A stretch of DNA of 64,000 nt from Hyalella azteca (taxonomy: Eukaryota; Arthropoda; Malacostraca; Amphipoda; Hyalellidae): assembly GCF_000764305.2 (NCBI RefSeq), contig NW_025930407.1:34667-98666 (forward strand), read 5' to 3'. Position 1 is the stretch's first letter. Every line of letters starts with the position of its first letter. Of this stretch, positions 61,345-64,000 are shown piece after piece. The notes beneath the pieces are model-generated. The model did not search any database and was not told the origin of the DNA. It saw only the letters and a list, made by a program, of their open reading frames with translations. The position numbers and the translations under genes were made by a program.

Positions 61345-61850
61345 CAGAGTTGCGGCAGGTGGCAGAGCTAAGTTACAGAGCGGTATTCTAAACAAATGCC
61401 GCGCCACAGAGCTGCAGAGCTAAGTTACTGAGCGGCATTCTAAACAAATGCAGAGCTACAGAGCTAAGTTACAGAGCGGCATTCTAAACAAATGCAGAGC
61501 TACAGAGCTAAGCTACAGAGCGGCATTCTAAACAATCTTAGAGCTGCAGAGCTAAGTTACAGAGCGGCATTTTAAACAAACGCAGAGCTGCAGAGCTAAG
61601 TTACAGAGCGGTATTCTAAACAAATGCCGCGACACAGAGCTGCAGAACTAAGTTACACAGAGCTAAGTTACTGAGCGGCATTCTAAATAAATGCAGCGCT
61701 ACAGAGCTGCAGAGCTAAGTTACTGAGCGGCATTCTAAATAAATGCAGCGCTGCAGAGCTAAGTTACAGAGCGGCATTGTAAACAAATGCAGCGCTGCAG
61801 AGCTAAGTTACAGAGCGTCATTGTAAACAAATGCAGAGCTGCGTCAGGTG
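61345..61850. repeat. Roughly 44-bp minisatellite, about 11 copies
   Basis: The unit is built from ACAGAGCTAAGTTACAGAGC, GGCATTCTAAACAAATGC and AGAGCTGC, with insertions and deletions between copies. Confidence 0.92.
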
Positions 61851-61859
61851 GCCGGCAGA

Positions 61860-63426
61860 ACTATCAAGTATCACAAGCACTCAACAGATTAAGGAGGCGC
61901 GTATTACGATCAGTTTTTAAGCAGACATGATGGCCGTAGCGGCAGATGCCGTATACATGATACAGGATCGTTAAGTCATCGTAAAATACCAACAGAAGTC
62001 TTGGAAACTGCGCGCGCCACAACTTATTTGCCAGCTCTTTAATTTATTTCAATTTAAGTGGGCGTTAAGAAGGCGGAAATTTGTTTATTTTAAATAAAAA
62101 AATTGAAAGGTTTCTTAAAAATGAAAAAGGGAATAAAGATATGAATTTGATTATATACGGATGTTAATAAATATGTTTGTGTTGAAAGTGTATGCGGCTC
62201 ATTCATATCGACGTCAAAATTAATCCGAGAACAATTGGGAAAGTAAAGCATGGTAGAGAAATATTTTTTCCCCAATATTGACAATAAGAAACTCACGTAC
62301 TGCAATGGCCTTATTACTTTACAAAATTCTTGAGATGACGATTTTTTTTAATAATTAATTTTTATTAATAATTAGTAGAATTATATTTTTGGACTATTTT
62401 GAAATCAGACTATTTTGAATCTATGTTGTTCGTCACATATATTGCGATTGGGCTCCCGGCATCTGAGGTTTGGACAAAAATAAAGAGAGCGCCAGAGTAC
62501 ATGTGTGCAAAAATTAGAGACTATTTTTGAAGAGAAAATTTTCGCGTTCGACTTACATGCGGTATAACGGCTGCCACAAGGCAGACTGTGTGTCTATGAA
62601 AGCAGAGCAATGTGATCAAAATTCGGCATTACATGAAAAATTTCCCAAATTCGGAGTGAAAATTCGGGTCCCAGCGTTTAAAATTTGTTTATCACTGTGC
62701 CGCAGTTGATTATGACGCCGTTTATATTAATAAACCTTTGTAGGCATCGCTCATCGTGAGTTCTACGAACTTTATTATCATTTCAAGAACAGACTAGATA
62801 AAGCTATGGAAAAATATATGTTCAGACTTGAGATGCCTAGCACCATATCGAACCCGGTGAAAGTCTAGTATCTATTTCAAACTATTGTCAGTCATGAAAA
62901 GATCCGGTCAAATGGCTCGATTTTTAGATCTTCTGTGAACAAGGCACGAAAAGTTAAAGAACCGGCGACAGGCCACATCAGGCCTACACTTCAGCGCCGA
63001 CATCACTATGTTATGTTATGTTATATCTATTGACAAGGATATTATGGTCAAAAGACGGATTCGCAACGTCAACAGTAAGTAACATGTTTGTAGTGGACTC
63101 GTCGCACGGCGCAGCGAATGTAAGTTCTAGGTATTGAGAAACTTCAAGTTGGAATTAAATAATCGAAAAGAAATCGTTAAATCCTAAATGGGCCAGTCGT
63201 TATAAAGTCGGATAAAAAAGTTACTTGTACCCAGACGACTTTATTGCATTAAAATAATCAGCACAAGATCTTTCGCTGTCTTCAATTTCTGTAGTGCCTC
63301 CGAATCCTTTGGAATGTACATAAAAAATTATGTTTAAATTGACCAAAATAATTGTTGTAAGTCAAACTCGAAGCGACTCATTAAGAGCTTTAATCCACAA
63401 GAACGCAATATTCTGAAACAAGATAA
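61860..63426. other. No recognisable gene
   Basis: Unique sequence. A short TATGT pentanucleotide run occurs near 63008. Confidence 0.4.
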
Positions 63427-63933
63427 GGAATATTAGCATGCTAATTGCTTCACTTGACCAAACTTCTTCAGGAGTTGAGATCGTGCGTCCCTCGTCCTAA
63501 CTTTTCCTCATTATTCAAGCACTGAAATCAACGGAAGTTATTTATGCATGCTTAAGATTTGGCGCGGTGAGATCCATATTTCCAAAATGTCAGCGAAATA
63601 AATTAGCTCAAACCTGAATATCTTTGAATAACAGCTAAGGCAATCGGTTTGATTGATTTGAGATTCAAAAGGTGGGCGGTTATATAAAAACATTCTTGGT
63701 TTGATATAGATTTGCATTTAATTATATAAAAATGAACTTAACTTTGCGTTCCATAATCAAATGGCATTTTTGGCGATACTCCTCACAAATAGTTAATATG
63801 AAATACATGTTAATATTGAATGAATATGATTACTATTTTTTCATTGCGGTTAATTATATTAAGATATTTGGACTTGACAAACCGAGAGCAGCGTGAGTTT
63901 CACTAAAGTAAGAGTTGACATATTGAGAGCAGC
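63427..63933. repeat. 507-bp direct repeat, right copy
   Basis: Partner of 54880-55386, reaching the same point in the same 41-bp array, after which the array variants differ. Confidence 0.93.
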
Positions 63934-64000
63934 GTGAGTTTCACTAAAGTAAGAGTTGACGTAATGAGAGCAGCGTGAGTTTCACTAAAGTAAGAGTTGA
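63886..64000. repeat. 41-bp minisatellite (second locus, continues past window)
   Basis: Same unit as 55338-55880, with at least three copies before the window ends. Confidence 0.93.

Overview
This window looks like draft sequence from an animal nuclear genome, most likely an arthropod and possibly a crustacean. It is AT-rich, has one gene split by GT-AG introns, and is otherwise dominated by transposon relics and tandem repeats. There are no bacterial-style operons. The organism cannot be fixed from the sequence alone.

Gene region (1-6643, minus strand). The only gene I recognise is the 5' half of TECPR1 (tectonin beta-propeller repeat-containing protein 1, an autophagosome-lysosome tether). 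Eight exons can be placed: the start codon at 6643, a dysferlin-type domain, several TECPR repeats, and an exon running off the left edge. Phases agree at every junction except between exons 4 and 5, where an exon of roughly 35 codons is absent. The exon 5-6 intron is disturbed. It holds a duplicated piece of exon 5, about 0.5 kb of duplicated intron, a DIRS-like retrotransposon scrap and two Nextera mate-pair junction adapters.

6.7-13 kb holds a 1.7 kb tandem duplication, an inverted diverged relic of the same element with a pogo-like end, and a non-autonomous piggyBac-like element broken by a third adapter. 13-24.8 kb is mostly unique AT-rich DNA, with two degenerate tRNA-like modules and one unrecognised 135-codon ORF. 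24.8-64 kb is packed with unrelated minisatellites (units of 15 to 126 bp), often only a few kilobases apart.

The most interesting signal is a set of three sites (31.2, 42.8 and 50.5 kb) sharing a hammerhead-ribozyme-like core. The best sits in a 526-bp Penelope-like (PLE) insertion with 12-bp target-site duplications, a C-terminal endonuclease-tail reading frame, and a 77-bp inverted terminal copy that starts at the predicted cleavage position. A second is a 128-bp insertion, also flanked by an exact 12-bp direct repeat.

Assembly caution: four adapters, two Ns, an apparently exact 109-bp repeat starting at an N, and a roughly 507-bp repeat 8,547 bp apart indicate possible misjoins. Long-range order should be treated as provisional.
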